Part shown: positions 51,483-60,038 of the stretch, one piece after another
How positions within the stretch are numbered: the stretch's first letter is position 1
Layout: every line of letters starts with the position of its first letter
From: Bacteroidota bacterium
GTDB taxonomy: Bacteria; Bacteroidota; Bacteroidia; UKL13-3
Assembly (NCBI GenBank): GCA_027488905.1
Contig: JAIYAT010000035.1
Span: 558,001-622,000 of the forward strand
DNA length: 64,000 nucleotides
Reading direction: 5' to 3'
The notes under the pieces: generated by a model
Database searches by the model: none
The model's input: the letters and a program-made list of their open reading frames with translations, nothing else
Told to the model about the DNA's origin: nothing
Program-made: the position numbers and the translations under genes

Positions 51483-54400
51483 ATGGTCAGAAAATTACTC
51501 TTGCTCGCATTATTATTTGCAAGTTTTAAAATAGGCGCTCAAAGCTTTGTCAATGAAATTGCCACCTCAGGATTACCTGCAAATGGAGGTGAAATTATGG
51601 GTGTTTTGGATTACAATAATGATGGTTTTACAGATATCATTTACGGAAATTCACTTACTGGCCAAGTTCAGTTTTACAAAAACAATGCTGGATTGTTTGC
51701 AGATGCAAGCGTATCAACAAATTTTCCAACATTAGGCCTCACAGGAAATGGTAATCAGGCAGCAATTCCATTTGATTATAATGGAGATGGTTTTGTAGAT
51801 ATTCTATTTGCCACCTCTGGGAGTACAGGAGGAATGCGCTTGTTAAAAAACAACTGCGGATCTAACTTCACCGATGAATCAATTACCTCGCAATTACCAG
51901 CAACTTTAGATATTATTGGGCAATACATTACTGATGACCCAATGATCTTAATTTCTGATTATGACAGAGATAATGACAATGACATTGTAGTTTGTAGAAA
52001 ATCTGCTACTGAAAATTCCGTAAGTGTGTATGTAAATGCAGGTGGGATTTTTAGCACCCGAAATGATTTGGTTACAAGTATTCCTACAGCCAGCTTACCT
52101 TTTATTGCATTTTTAGACTATGATAGAGACAATGATGAAGATTTATTATTGGTATTAAGCAGTAACATTAACAATAACTCCACCATTTCACTATATGATA
52201 ATGGATCAGGTAGTTTTACTGTTCAAAGTAGCACAGGGCTTACAAATAGCAGCTCAGTGGGATTTGCTACAATATTAGATGCAGACAATGATGGATATGA
52301 TGATATATTATTAGGAACAAAAGAAGTTATTTCACCGGGACCTGGTAATAATGGAAATCGTGTATTTAGGAACAATGGCGGAAATGGTACTTTTACAAAT
52401 GTTAGCTTACTATATAATACATACCAAAGTTCAATTTTAGGAGATAATTACCAAAGCAATGTTTTTGATTATGACAATGATGGAGATTTAGATGTATTAT
52501 GGTCTGTAAGATCTAATTCTGGAGGTAGTAATAGACCAGCATTCAGAGTACAAACAGGTTTAGGAGTATTTTCAACCAATAGTTCATTAGATGCTTTATC
52601 AATTGCTGGAAATACAAGAAGTAAGTTGGTTGTATTTGACTACAACAATGATGGAAAGATGGATGTTTTTGGCCAGACTTCCACAGGAAATGCATTGATG
52701 AGAAACAACCATTCAGCTGGGAACTATTTAAAAGTAAAACCATTGACCTGCAGTGGACAAGGCTTACCAATTGGTTCTAAAGTTTATGTAAGTTCAGGTG
52801 GAAGTGGACAATTTAAATCTTTTAATTACAACCAAACAAACACAAGTACTTCATCAAATGGCCAAGAATTGCATTTTGGATTAGGCTCTGCAAGTATTGT
52901 AGATACAGTAATTGTCTTTTACCAAAATTTCGCAAACATTGTTATGTTAAACAACGAAAGTGTTAATCAAACGCTTTCGATTACGGATGGCGTTTGTAAA
53001 TTAGGTGAAGCATTAGTATTTAGCTTCCCAACAGATAGTATCACAGATTGCAGTGGAAAGGGAACAATTGTTTCGGCGACTGCTGGTTTTGTAAACTATA
53101 AATGGAGTACAGGAGAATCAACACCAGATATCACTGTTAGTAGCCCTGGTTGGTATGCTTGTGAAGTTGAAAATGTTTCAGGATGTAAGGCAAAAGATAG
53201 TATTTATGTAAAATTCGGTTTCGCCTATGTATTGCCTATAGATACTATTATTTGTGAGGGTGCAAGTGTAACGATAAATGCCTATCCTCGTTTTGATTGT
53301 TCACCATTTGGAGCTCCGAGTAAAGTAAAGAAGATTATTCCAGAATTTATTGATGCTGGTGAATTTAATGGGCATCATTATTATTTGTATACTATCTCTG
53401 GAAGTTGGAAAGATGCTGCACAAACTGCCTTGATTAATGGAGGATTTTTGGCTTCAATAAATAGTGTTGAAGAGCAAAATTTTATTGAGAATAATCCAGC
53501 TCTTGCTGGAAAAAATCTTTGGATTGGTTTACACAATGAGAATAACGATCCATTTAAATGGATGAATTGTGATACATTAAACTACACCAATTGGCAATTG
53601 TCTGCTGGTGCGCCAACACCAGATCCTACAGATAATTATGTATTTATGAGAGCCGAAACTTGCCCTGACGGAAGGCAATGGAAGAATACAAAAATATTAC
53701 CTCCTATTGGAGACCCTTGTGAAAGTGAAATTTTCGGACTAATTGAATTTGATGACGCTACCAATATTGAGTATATATGGAGTACTGGAGAAACTGGTCC
53801 TACTATCACTGTTAATCCAACAGGACCGCTAACGGCAGTTGTCGAGATTATTCAAAATGGCACCACCTGCTATGGGTCCGCTAATATTAGTGTTATTAAT
53901 TTTAGTAGTATATTTAGTTTTGATACTTTAACAGAATGTAATTCAAATTCTGTGTTATTGCAAGCTCAAACTGGATTTTCAAGTTACCAATGGAGTACAG
54001 GTGCTATAACAGATAATATATTGGTTTTTTCAGGCGGGTGGTATAAAGTTACCGCAGTATCAAGTAATGGATGTATTGGCAGCGATAGTATTTTTGTAAT
54101 ATTATTTAATTCTAGCATCAAAACACCAGATACAACCGTTTGTGCAGGTGTTTCTGTAACCCTAAGAGGACCAACAACCCCATTTTCTTATTTACCTGAG
54201 TATTCTCAAGATTTCCAAACTTTAAGCTATCCAAATTGGAATACAAATTCTTCGATTAATTATAGTGGATCAAGAATTTTAGGTCCGTTTGCAAATGATT
54301 CAATTACTTTAAATTTAACAGGACTTGCAACACATGATTCTGTATTGGTAACTTTTGATTTATTTATCCATGACACTTGGGAAGGAGATTGTTCTAGCAA

Positions 54401-57002
54401 TGGTCCTGATAGGTTTAGGTTCAAAAATGGAAATACAAATGTTATCAATACCACATTCTCAAATACAACAGGATGTAATCAAGCTTTCAGTGCTTCAGGG
54501 TTACCAGGCTCATTCCCTCCAAAATCTGGGGCATCCGGAATAAATCTACTTAATAGATGCCAACCAGGAGCAACAACTACAAAATATACTATAACTAGAA
54601 GATTTAGACATACTTCAAGTGATTTAGCTTTATCATGGATAGGAGATTTAAGAGACCTCGTAGATAATTCAACAAAGTGTAATGAAAGCTGGTCAATTGA
54701 CAACTTAAACATACAAATTCGCCGAGAAGGTGGAGGGTTATTATGGTCTACTGGTGATACAACACAAGATATAATCGTTACTCCTACTGATCCAAGCACA
54801 GTGTATTGGGTAAGAATACCAGTTGGTTCTTCCTTTTGTTATGATTCGGTAACAGTTTCAACAGTTGTTGGGGAACTACCTCATAACTTAATAACTTCAG
54901 ACACCGCTAGTATTTGCACATCGCTAGGATTCTTTCCAATTTCTGTAAGTAATAGATATGATTTTTACAATTGGAGCACTGGCGAAACAACCAACCAAGG
55001 AACAGCCTATAATACGGGTTGGTACAAAGTTGTTGCAACATTAGTGCAAGGTTGTTTTGCAAGGGATAGTGTATATGTACCTTTCCACAAACTTGAAATT
55101 ATCCCAACAGATACTTCAATTTGTTATGGTAATCCTTTAGAATTAAAGGTTGATTATAACAATGATTGCAGTCCATTTGGCGGACCTGCTTTGGTAAATT
55201 ACATTGCAGGTGATAGCATCCCAGGATACAGTTATAAAGGAGAGTTTAAGGGAAGTCATTACTATGAGGCACTTACCCCAAGTTCATGGAGTGCTGCGGC
55301 TCAAAGTGCTTTAGCGGCTGGTGGTCATTTGGTAAACATCTTGGATGCCGAAGAACAAGGATATATTAGTGCAATGGTTTCTGAGAATGTATGGTTGGGA
55401 TTGTATAGAAATGATGCTTTAGGGTATCATGCTTGGATGAATTGCGATACGCTTACCTACTCCAATTGGGCAATTTCAGAACCAATAGCTTCGCCTGATA
55501 ATTACACCTTTATGTATGGAGCAGGTTGCACTGAAGCTCAAAAATGGAAAAGTCATGTGGATGATCCTTCAACCTTAATCGACCCATGTTTAACTAATAT
55601 CTATGGGTTAATGGAAATTAGACCTCTTACCTATGAATATAATTGGTATGATAATGCATTCAATATTATTTCCAACGACCCTACAGTTTTTGTAAACCCT
55701 ACAAGTAATACAACCTATAGAGGTTTTCATAGACTTTTCCCTGGTGGTGCAGCCTGCAACTCTGGCGCATCTAATGTGAAAGTTATTAATGAGAACTTCA
55801 ATATTCTCCAAGATAGTATCACTAGAATTGGATGCAATGGCGATACAGCCATGGTTGTTGCCGCTCCTGGTTTTTCAAACTATTTATGGGATAATGGACA
55901 GACAACTCAAATTGCAGTTTACAGCGCAACAATTGGATGGGTTTATTGCTCTTATGATAATGGAATTTGCATATTTAGAGATAGTGTTTATTTATATGTA
56001 CCAGGGAAGTTGAATGCAACAAAAACTATTGTAGATATTGTTTGTAAAGGTGATAATAATGGAAAGGCTACAATTACAGCTTCGGGTGGCATACCACCTT
56101 ATCAATACACTTGGGTGTTAAGTGGTTCTACATTTCCAACAGATTCTAGTTTAATCCCAGGCACATACCCTTTCATCATCACAGACAGTTTGGGTTGTGT
56201 TTATGTAGACTCGGCAATAATTACAGAGCCAGCAATTGCCCTTTCACTTTCAAATATTGAGGTTAAAGGGGTAAGTTGTAGAGGAGATAGTAATGCCATT
56301 TTAGCTCCTAGGATAATTGGAGGTGAAGGTCCATTTACTGGAATTTGGACTGGTTATACTGCTACCGATACCTTATTTAATGTGCCTGCTGGAACTTATA
56401 CCTATACGGTGACCGATGTTAGAGGTTGCACAAAAACGGCAAATATTAGTATCAGCCAACCTAATAGTTTGGTATTAAATGCATCAATTTTGAGCCAAAT
56501 TTTCTGCCCTGAGGATTCAAATGGTACTGTATTTTTATCCGCACTTGGAGGAACCACACCTTATAGTTTCAGTTGGAATGGAAATGTATTGGGCTCTGAT
56601 TCAGTAAAGGAAGTTTATAGAGGAGTGTTTATTGCCAAAGTTACTGACAAAAATGGCTGTACAAGCACCATCCAAGTAACAATGTCGCCATCTAATCCAG
56701 ATGCAGAATTGTGTAACTTACTTGTTCCTTCAGGATTCTCGCCAAATGGAGATGGGCAAAATGATGGATTCTATATCAAAGGGCTTGAAGGTTACCCAGA
56801 CAACGAGCTAACCATTTTTAACCGTTGGGGAGAAACCGTATTCTCTGCAACAAATTATAAAAATGATTGGACTGGAAAACCAACAAGAAATTCTATTATT
56901 AGTACGGCAGATGGCTTGGTACCAAATGATACGTATTACTATGTTTTGGTAACAAAAGCCAATAACAAGACTTATTCAGGTTATGTTTATATCACTAGGT
57001 AA
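51483..57002 (+). CDS. Giant T9SS type B surface protein: FG-GAP, ASPIC/UnbV, two C-type lectin-like domains, SprB repeats
   Basis: A 1839-residue secreted protein. Signal peptide (1-20, IGAQS); FG-GAP/VCBS repeats with calcium-loop motifs (DYNNDGFTDI, DYDRDNDNDI, DADNDGYDDI, DYDNDGDLDV; ~35-410); ASPIC/UnbV-like segment (~413-500); C-type lectin-like domain 1 (~625-757, ends with DPCESEIFGLIEF) and domain 2 (~1251-1380, DPCLTNIYGLMEI); between them a jelly-roll region (~900-1085). WSTGE-type Ig-like modules recur about six times. SprB repeats (~1516-1736) precede a gliding-motility-associated C-terminal domain (VPSGFSPNGDGQNDGF..., 1745-1839). Adhesion or glycan binding is the likely role. 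The PorP/SprF gene follows 11 nt later. Confidence 0.9.
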   Translation: MVRKLLLLALLFASFKIGAQSFVNEIATSGLPANGGEIMGVLDYNNDGFTDIIYGNSLTGQVQFYKNNAGLFADASVSTNFPTLGLTGNGNQAAIPFDYNGDGFVDILFATSGSTGGMRLLKNNCGSNFTDESITSQLPATLDIIGQYITDDPMILISDYDRDNDNDIVVCRKSATENSVSVYVNAGGIFSTRNDLVTSIPTASLPFIAFLDYDRDNDEDLLLVLSSNINNNSTISLYDNGSGSFTVQSSTGLTNSSSVGFATILDADNDGYDDILLGTKEVISPGPGNNGNRVFRNNGGNGTFTNVSLLYNTYQSSILGDNYQSNVFDYDNDGDLDVLWSVRSNSGGSNRPAFRVQTGLGVFSTNSSLDALSIAGNTRSKLVVFDYNNDGKMDVFGQTSTGNALMRNNHSAGNYLKVKPLTCSGQGLPIGSKVYVSSGGSGQFKSFNYNQTNTSTSSNGQELHFGLGSASIVDTVIVFYQNFANIVMLNNESVNQTLSITDGVCKLGEALVFSFPTDSITDCSGKGTIVSATAGFVNYKWSTGESTPDITVSSPGWYACEVENVSGCKAKDSIYVKFGFAYVLPIDTIICEGASVTINAYPRFDCSPFGAPSKVKKIIPEFIDAGEFNGHHYYLYTISGSWKDAAQTALINGGFLASINSVEEQNFIENNPALAGKNLWIGLHNENNDPFKWMNCDTLNYTNWQLSAGAPTPDPTDNYVFMRAETCPDGRQWKNTKILPPIGDPCESEIFGLIEFDDATNIEYIWSTGETGPTITVNPTGPLTAVVEIIQNGTTCYGSANISVINFSSIFSFDTLTECNSNSVLLQAQTGFSSYQWSTGAITDNILVFSGGWYKVTAVSSNGCIGSDSIFVILFNSSIKTPDTTVCAGVSVTLRGPTTPFSYLPEYSQDFQTLSYPNWNTNSSINYSGSRILGPFANDSITLNLTGLATHDSVLVTFDLFIHDTWEGDCSSNGPDRFRFKNGNTNVINTTFSNTTGCNQAFSASGLPGSFPPKSGASGINLLNRCQPGATTTKYTITRRFRHTSSDLALSWIGDLRDLVDNSTKCNESWSIDNLNIQIRREGGGLLWSTGDTTQDIIVTPTDPSTVYWVRIPVGSSFCYDSVTVSTVVGELPHNLITSDTASICTSLGFFPISVSNRYDFYNWSTGETTNQGTAYNTGWYKVVATLVQGCFARDSVYVPFHKLEIIPTDTSICYGNPLELKVDYNNDCSPFGGPALVNYIAGDSIPGYSYKGEFKGSHYYEALTPSSWSAAAQSALAAGGHLVNILDAEEQGYISAMVSENVWLGLYRNDALGYHAWMNCDTLTYSNWAISEPIASPDNYTFMYGAGCTEAQKWKSHVDDPSTLIDPCLTNIYGLMEIRPLTYEYNWYDNAFNIISNDPTVFVNPTSNTTYRGFHRLFPGGAACNSGASNVKVINENFNILQDSITRIGCNGDTAMVVAAPGFSNYLWDNGQTTQIAVYSATIGWVYCSYDNGICIFRDSVYLYVPGKLNATKTIVDIVCKGDNNGKATITASGGIPPYQYTWVLSGSTFPTDSSLIPGTYPFIITDSLGCVYVDSAIITEPAIALSLSNIEVKGVSCRGDSNAILAPRIIGGEGPFTGIWTGYTATDTLFNVPAGTYTYTVTDVRGCTKTANISISQPNSLVLNASILSQIFCPEDSNGTVFLSALGGTTPYSFSWNGNVLGSDSVKEVYRGVFIAKVTDKNGCTSTIQVTMSPSNPDAELCNLLVPSGFSPNGDGQNDGFYIKGLEGYPDNELTIFNRWGETVFSATNYKNDWTGKPTRNSIISTADGLVPNDTYYYVLVTKANNKTYSGYVYITR

Positions 57003-57013
57003 AAAGACAAACA

Positions 57014-57967
57014 ATGAACGTGTTTAAAAAGATATTATATATTGCCTTTCTTACAATTTCAGTTAAGGCAAGCGGACAGCTTTCATATGGTAATGAGCAA
57101 TTTTTGTTCAATCCAGTGCTTATTAATCCTTCTTTAGCTGGCTTACACAATGGGCAGGCGCAATTAGGTTATGATGCTAGATGGGTTGGAGTTGATGGGG
57201 CTCCAAGAACTTCTTTCTTAAGATTTGATAAAATGTTTAATGGAAATACAGGTTGGGATATAGCAGTAATTTCGGATCGTGTTGGCCCAATCAGTAGCAT
57301 TAGCGTTTCCAATGCATTTGCTTATCATTTAAGAATTACTGAAAATACAAATTTGTCATTTGGACTTAGACATCATCTTACCCAGAATTATTTTAACATA
57401 AATCCTCAGTTGTTGATTGACCAAAATGACCCATTGCTACTATCAGAGCAAACAGGCGTTCCAGTTAACAATTTTGATGCCTCTTTGGCCTTTATGAATA
57501 CTTCTAAATTTATGATAGGCTTTAGTTATCGTAATTTAATTCCTCAACCAAGGTTTAGAAATACAAGTAGCACCTTACCAAGCCCAATTCAACATTCAAT
57601 TATTAGCGTTAATGGTTGGTTCAACCAAGATTTTGATGGATTTGCTATAGAAGCATTTGGTAATTTCTCTGCAAGTCCTAATTTGCCTACCACCATACAA
57701 ATTGGCGCATTAGGTTCGGTTCAAGGTAAATTTGGCGCTGGATTAAATTTCAGTCCGGGTAATTTTGTAGGTATTCTTGCTTATGTAAGGGCAACAGAAA
57801 GAATTAATGTTTTTTATAATTATAATTTACCTATTTCTGATATCGCAAAAGTTAGTAAACAATCACATGGAGTAGGCATTGGATTTAGAGTTGGGAAAGA
57901 GACTTTAAAAGCAGGAACCTTCTTTATTCAACCAACAAACGAGAGTACAACTAATAGATTATTCTAA
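57014..57967 (+). CDS. PorP/SprF family T9SS outer-membrane protein
   Basis: A 317-residue outer-membrane barrel: signal peptide (to ~20, KASGQ), then the family opening LSYGNEQFLFNPVLINPSLAGLHN (split across the conserved NP..AG region) and a series of amphipathic strands ending with GVGIGFRV. PorP/SprF proteins are needed for surface delivery of type B cargo and are usually encoded directly downstream of it, as SprF is for SprB. Coupling here with the 1839-residue protein follows that rule. Confidence 0.92.
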   Translation: MNVFKKILYIAFLTISVKASGQLSYGNEQFLFNPVLINPSLAGLHNGQAQLGYDARWVGVDGAPRTSFLRFDKMFNGNTGWDIAVISDRVGPISSISVSNAFAYHLRITENTNLSFGLRHHLTQNYFNINPQLLIDQNDPLLLSEQTGVPVNNFDASLAFMNTSKFMIGFSYRNLIPQPRFRNTSSTLPSPIQHSIISVNGWFNQDFDGFAIEAFGNFSASPNLPTTIQIGALGSVQGKFGAGLNFSPGNFVGILAYVRATERINVFYNYNLPISDIAKVSKQSHGVGIGFRVGKETLKAGTFFIQPTNESTTNRLF

Positions 57968-57975
57968 AAAGGGGG

Positions 57976-57983
57976 TATCTTTG
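57976..57983 (+). promoter_or_regulatory. -7 box (TATCTTTG) of the ABC-F gene
   Basis: A perfect TAnnTTTG ends 11 nt before the ABC-F ATG. No TTTG at -33, so the call rests on the box alone. Confidence 0.4.
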
Positions 57984-57994
57984 CCCACCTTTTT

Positions 57995-59926
57995 ATGATT
58001 GCACTAACAAATATTGGCTTCGAATTTGGAGGCCGTTTTCTCTATCGGAATGCGAATTGGCACATTAAACCTAATGAACGTATTGGGCTTATTGGTCTTA
58101 ATGGTACTGGAAAATCAACACTTTTAAGGATTATCAGTGGAGAGTATACCTTAACAGAAGGTACCATGTCTAAGCCAAGGGATTTAACCATTGGCTTTTT
58201 GAACCAAGACCAATTAAGTTTCGATACAGATGATAGTATTTTAGAAGTTGCCTTAACAGCATTTTCAAGACAACTAGCTTTAGAAAAAGAGATAAATGAA
58301 GTTATTGTAAAGTTAGAAACAGACCATAGCGATGAAGTAATTCAGCGTTTGAGCGACTTGCAAGAAGAATTTGACAGGTTAGATGGTTATGATATTCACC
58401 ACAAAACAGAAAAGGTTTTAGAAGGTCTTGGGTTTACAACGCAACAATTGGCTCAACCCTTTAAAAAATTCTCTGGGGGCTGGAGGATGCGCGTTCTTCT
58501 TGCAAAAATGTTATTACAGGAGCCTAATTTGCTAATGTTAGATGAACCTACCAATCACTTGGATTTGCCAAGTATCATTTGGCTAGAGGAATACTTAAGG
58601 TCGTATCAAGGAACTGTGATAGTTGTGAGTCATGATAGGTATTTCTTAGACAAAATGGTGAGTAAGATTGTAGAGGTTAGCATGCAAAAGATATTTGAAT
58701 ATCCTGGCAACTACAGTTTTTATCTTGAATCAAAGCAAGAACGCATGGATTTGCAGCAGCGTTCTTATGACAATCAACAGCAGTTTTTTAAAGAACAGGA
58801 GAAATTAATCAATAGGTTCAAGGCTAAAGCTAGTAAAGCAACTATGGCGCAAAGTCGTATGAAAATGCTTGAACGTGTTGAAAAGATTGAAGCTCCAGAA
58901 GACGACAATAGAGAGATAAACATTCAATTTAGGGTTGGCGTAACACCAGGTAGAATGTTAGCAGAATTTAAAGATGTTAGCAAAGCTTATCCAGATGTTC
59001 CTATTTTAAACAAGTCGGAAGGAAGAATTGAACGCGGTGATAAAATTGCACTAATTGGTGCAAATGGAAAAGGAAAATCAACAGTCTTAAGGATGTTGGC
59101 TGGTGCCGAAAATTTTGAAGGAACCATTATTCCTGGGCATAATGTTAGGCAGGCTTTTTATGCTCAGCATCAATTAGAATCTTTAGGCTTAGGTAACGAA
59201 ATCTTACAAGAACTTCAAAACTTTGCCCAAGATAGAAGTGACACTGAATTGCGAACTGTTTTAGGCTGCTTTCTATTTGCAGGAGACGAAGTGTTCAAAA
59301 AAATAAAGGTGTTAAGTGGTGGTGAAAAGGCGCGTGTGGCATTAGCTAAGACACTTTTAACAGAGGCAAATTTTTTAATTTTGGATGAACCTACCAATCA
59401 CTTGGACATGCGCAGCATCAATTTGCTCATTCAGTCTTTACAAGGGTATGAAGGTTCTTTTTTGGTTGTAAGTCATGACCGATTTTTTGTATCTCAAGTA
59501 GCCAATAAAATTTGGTGGATAGAAAATGAGCAAATAAAGGAATACCCTGGAAGTTATGAAGAATATGAATATTGGAGAATTAAGAAAGAGGAAGAAGACA
59601 AATTAAAAAAATCTCAAGAGCCAGCAAAGCCAAAAGCTTCGGTTCAAGCGGTTATGGCTGAACCAAAAGAAGATAAAGCAAAAGCAAAGGTTAGCAATAA
59701 TTACATTCAGAATCTTAGAAAACAATTGGATGACTACGAGGCAAAAGCCAAAACCATACAGGCTAAAATCAAAGAAATTGAAAATGCATTTTCACTTCCA
59801 GAAAATAGCAGTGATGCTAAAATGAAGGATTTAAATAACTTTTATGAAGCAGAAAAAAAGGCTTTAAAACATTTAGAAAAAGAGATGGAAGTAATATTGG
59901 AAGAATTAATTGTTTTAGAAGATTAA
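57995..59926 (+). CDS. ABC-F family ribosome-associated ATPase
   Basis: A 643-residue soluble protein with two ABC domains and no membrane part. Walker A sites GLNGTGKST (~34-42) and GANGKGKST (~354), signature loops FSGGWRMRVLLAK and LSGGEKARVALAK, Walker B LMLDEPTNHLDLP and LILDEPTNHLDMR. A charged interdomain linker (~240-310) reaches the tRNA sites, and a coiled-coil C-terminal tail (QNLRKQLDDYEAKAKTIQAKIKEIE) follows, as in YheS/Uup-type proteins. Housekeeping translation factor is more likely than antibiotic protection. A bidirectional terminator lies downstream. Confidence 0.9.
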   Translation: MIALTNIGFEFGGRFLYRNANWHIKPNERIGLIGLNGTGKSTLLRIISGEYTLTEGTMSKPRDLTIGFLNQDQLSFDTDDSILEVALTAFSRQLALEKEINEVIVKLETDHSDEVIQRLSDLQEEFDRLDGYDIHHKTEKVLEGLGFTTQQLAQPFKKFSGGWRMRVLLAKMLLQEPNLLMLDEPTNHLDLPSIIWLEEYLRSYQGTVIVVSHDRYFLDKMVSKIVEVSMQKIFEYPGNYSFYLESKQERMDLQQRSYDNQQQFFKEQEKLINRFKAKASKATMAQSRMKMLERVEKIEAPEDDNREINIQFRVGVTPGRMLAEFKDVSKAYPDVPILNKSEGRIERGDKIALIGANGKGKSTVLRMLAGAENFEGTIIPGHNVRQAFYAQHQLESLGLGNEILQELQNFAQDRSDTELRTVLGCFLFAGDEVFKKIKVLSGGEKARVALAKTLLTEANFLILDEPTNHLDMRSINLLIQSLQGYEGSFLVVSHDRFFVSQVANKIWWIENEQIKEYPGSYEEYEYWRIKKEEEDKLKKSQEPAKPKASVQAVMAEPKEDKAKAKVSNNYIQNLRKQLDDYEAKAKTIQAKIKEIENAFSLPENSSDAKMKDLNNFYEAEKKALKHLEKEMEVILEELIVLED

Positions 59927-59954
59927 CCCTTAATAGAAATTGCTTTTTTAGAAA

Positions 59955-60038
59955 TTTCGGTTTGAACCTAAACTCTTCAGCAAAAAAAGGCTGCTCAAAA
60001 TTAATTGAGCAGCCTTTTTCATTTGGTTCAAACCGAAA
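59955..60038. repeat. Inverted pair of the iterated motif enclosing a terminator
   Basis: TTTCGGTTTGAACC at 59955-59968 and its exact complement GGTTCAAACCGAAA at 60025-60038 flank the terminator hairpin. The right copy ends one base before the htpG stop codon. The two 14-mers could pair in RNA as an outer stem or act as two convergent DNA sites. Confidence 0.9.
59984..60019. terminator. Bidirectional intrinsic terminator
   Basis: A 15-bp perfect stem, AAAAAGGCTGCTCAA / TTGAGCAGCCTTTTT, with a 6-nt loop; A- and T-runs make it work both ways, for ABC-F (+) and htpG (-). Confidence 0.92.

Larger units (their letters stand above)
164..60034. repeat. Dispersed iterated motif GGTTCAAACC / GGTTTGAACC (22 exact copies)
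   Basis: Exact copies read GGTTCAAACC on the + strand at 164, 1424, 10321, 10849, 14679, 23373, 25721, 41720, 47327, 49142 and 60025, and GGTTTGAACC at 4542, 10369, 16285, 16809, 22749, 30650, 34524, 38784, 38929, 41957 and 59959: eleven each way. Oriented as GGTTCAAACC, the preceding base is T in 14 of 22 and the next base is G in 13; the fullest form is TTTGGTTCAAACCGAAA. Five copies lie outside genes (14679, 25721, 41957, 59959, 60025). In genes it is read in different frames, giving VQT, GLN, FEP or GSN. Hand scan; a few copies may be missed. Confidence 0.9.

Noticed and set aside
51483-57002. Frameshift or gene fusion in the 1839-residue frame
   Set aside because: The frame is open throughout, with signal peptide at one end and sorting domain at the other; no domain is interrupted.
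164-60034. GGTTCAAACC resembles the T-arm/B-box of tRNA genes (GGTTCRANNCC)
   Set aside because: None of the copies is embedded in a cloverleaf; no acceptor, D-arm or anticodon arm can be drawn around them and most lie inside conserved protein genes.
164-60034. Iterated motif as a by-product of a favoured peptide such as GLN or VQT
   Set aside because: It is read in different frames and on both strands relative to the genes, and five copies are intergenic.
164-60034. CRISPR-like interpretation of the repeated motif
   Set aside because: Spacing is irregular over kilobases, the unit is 10-17 nt, orientation is mixed, and no cas genes are present.
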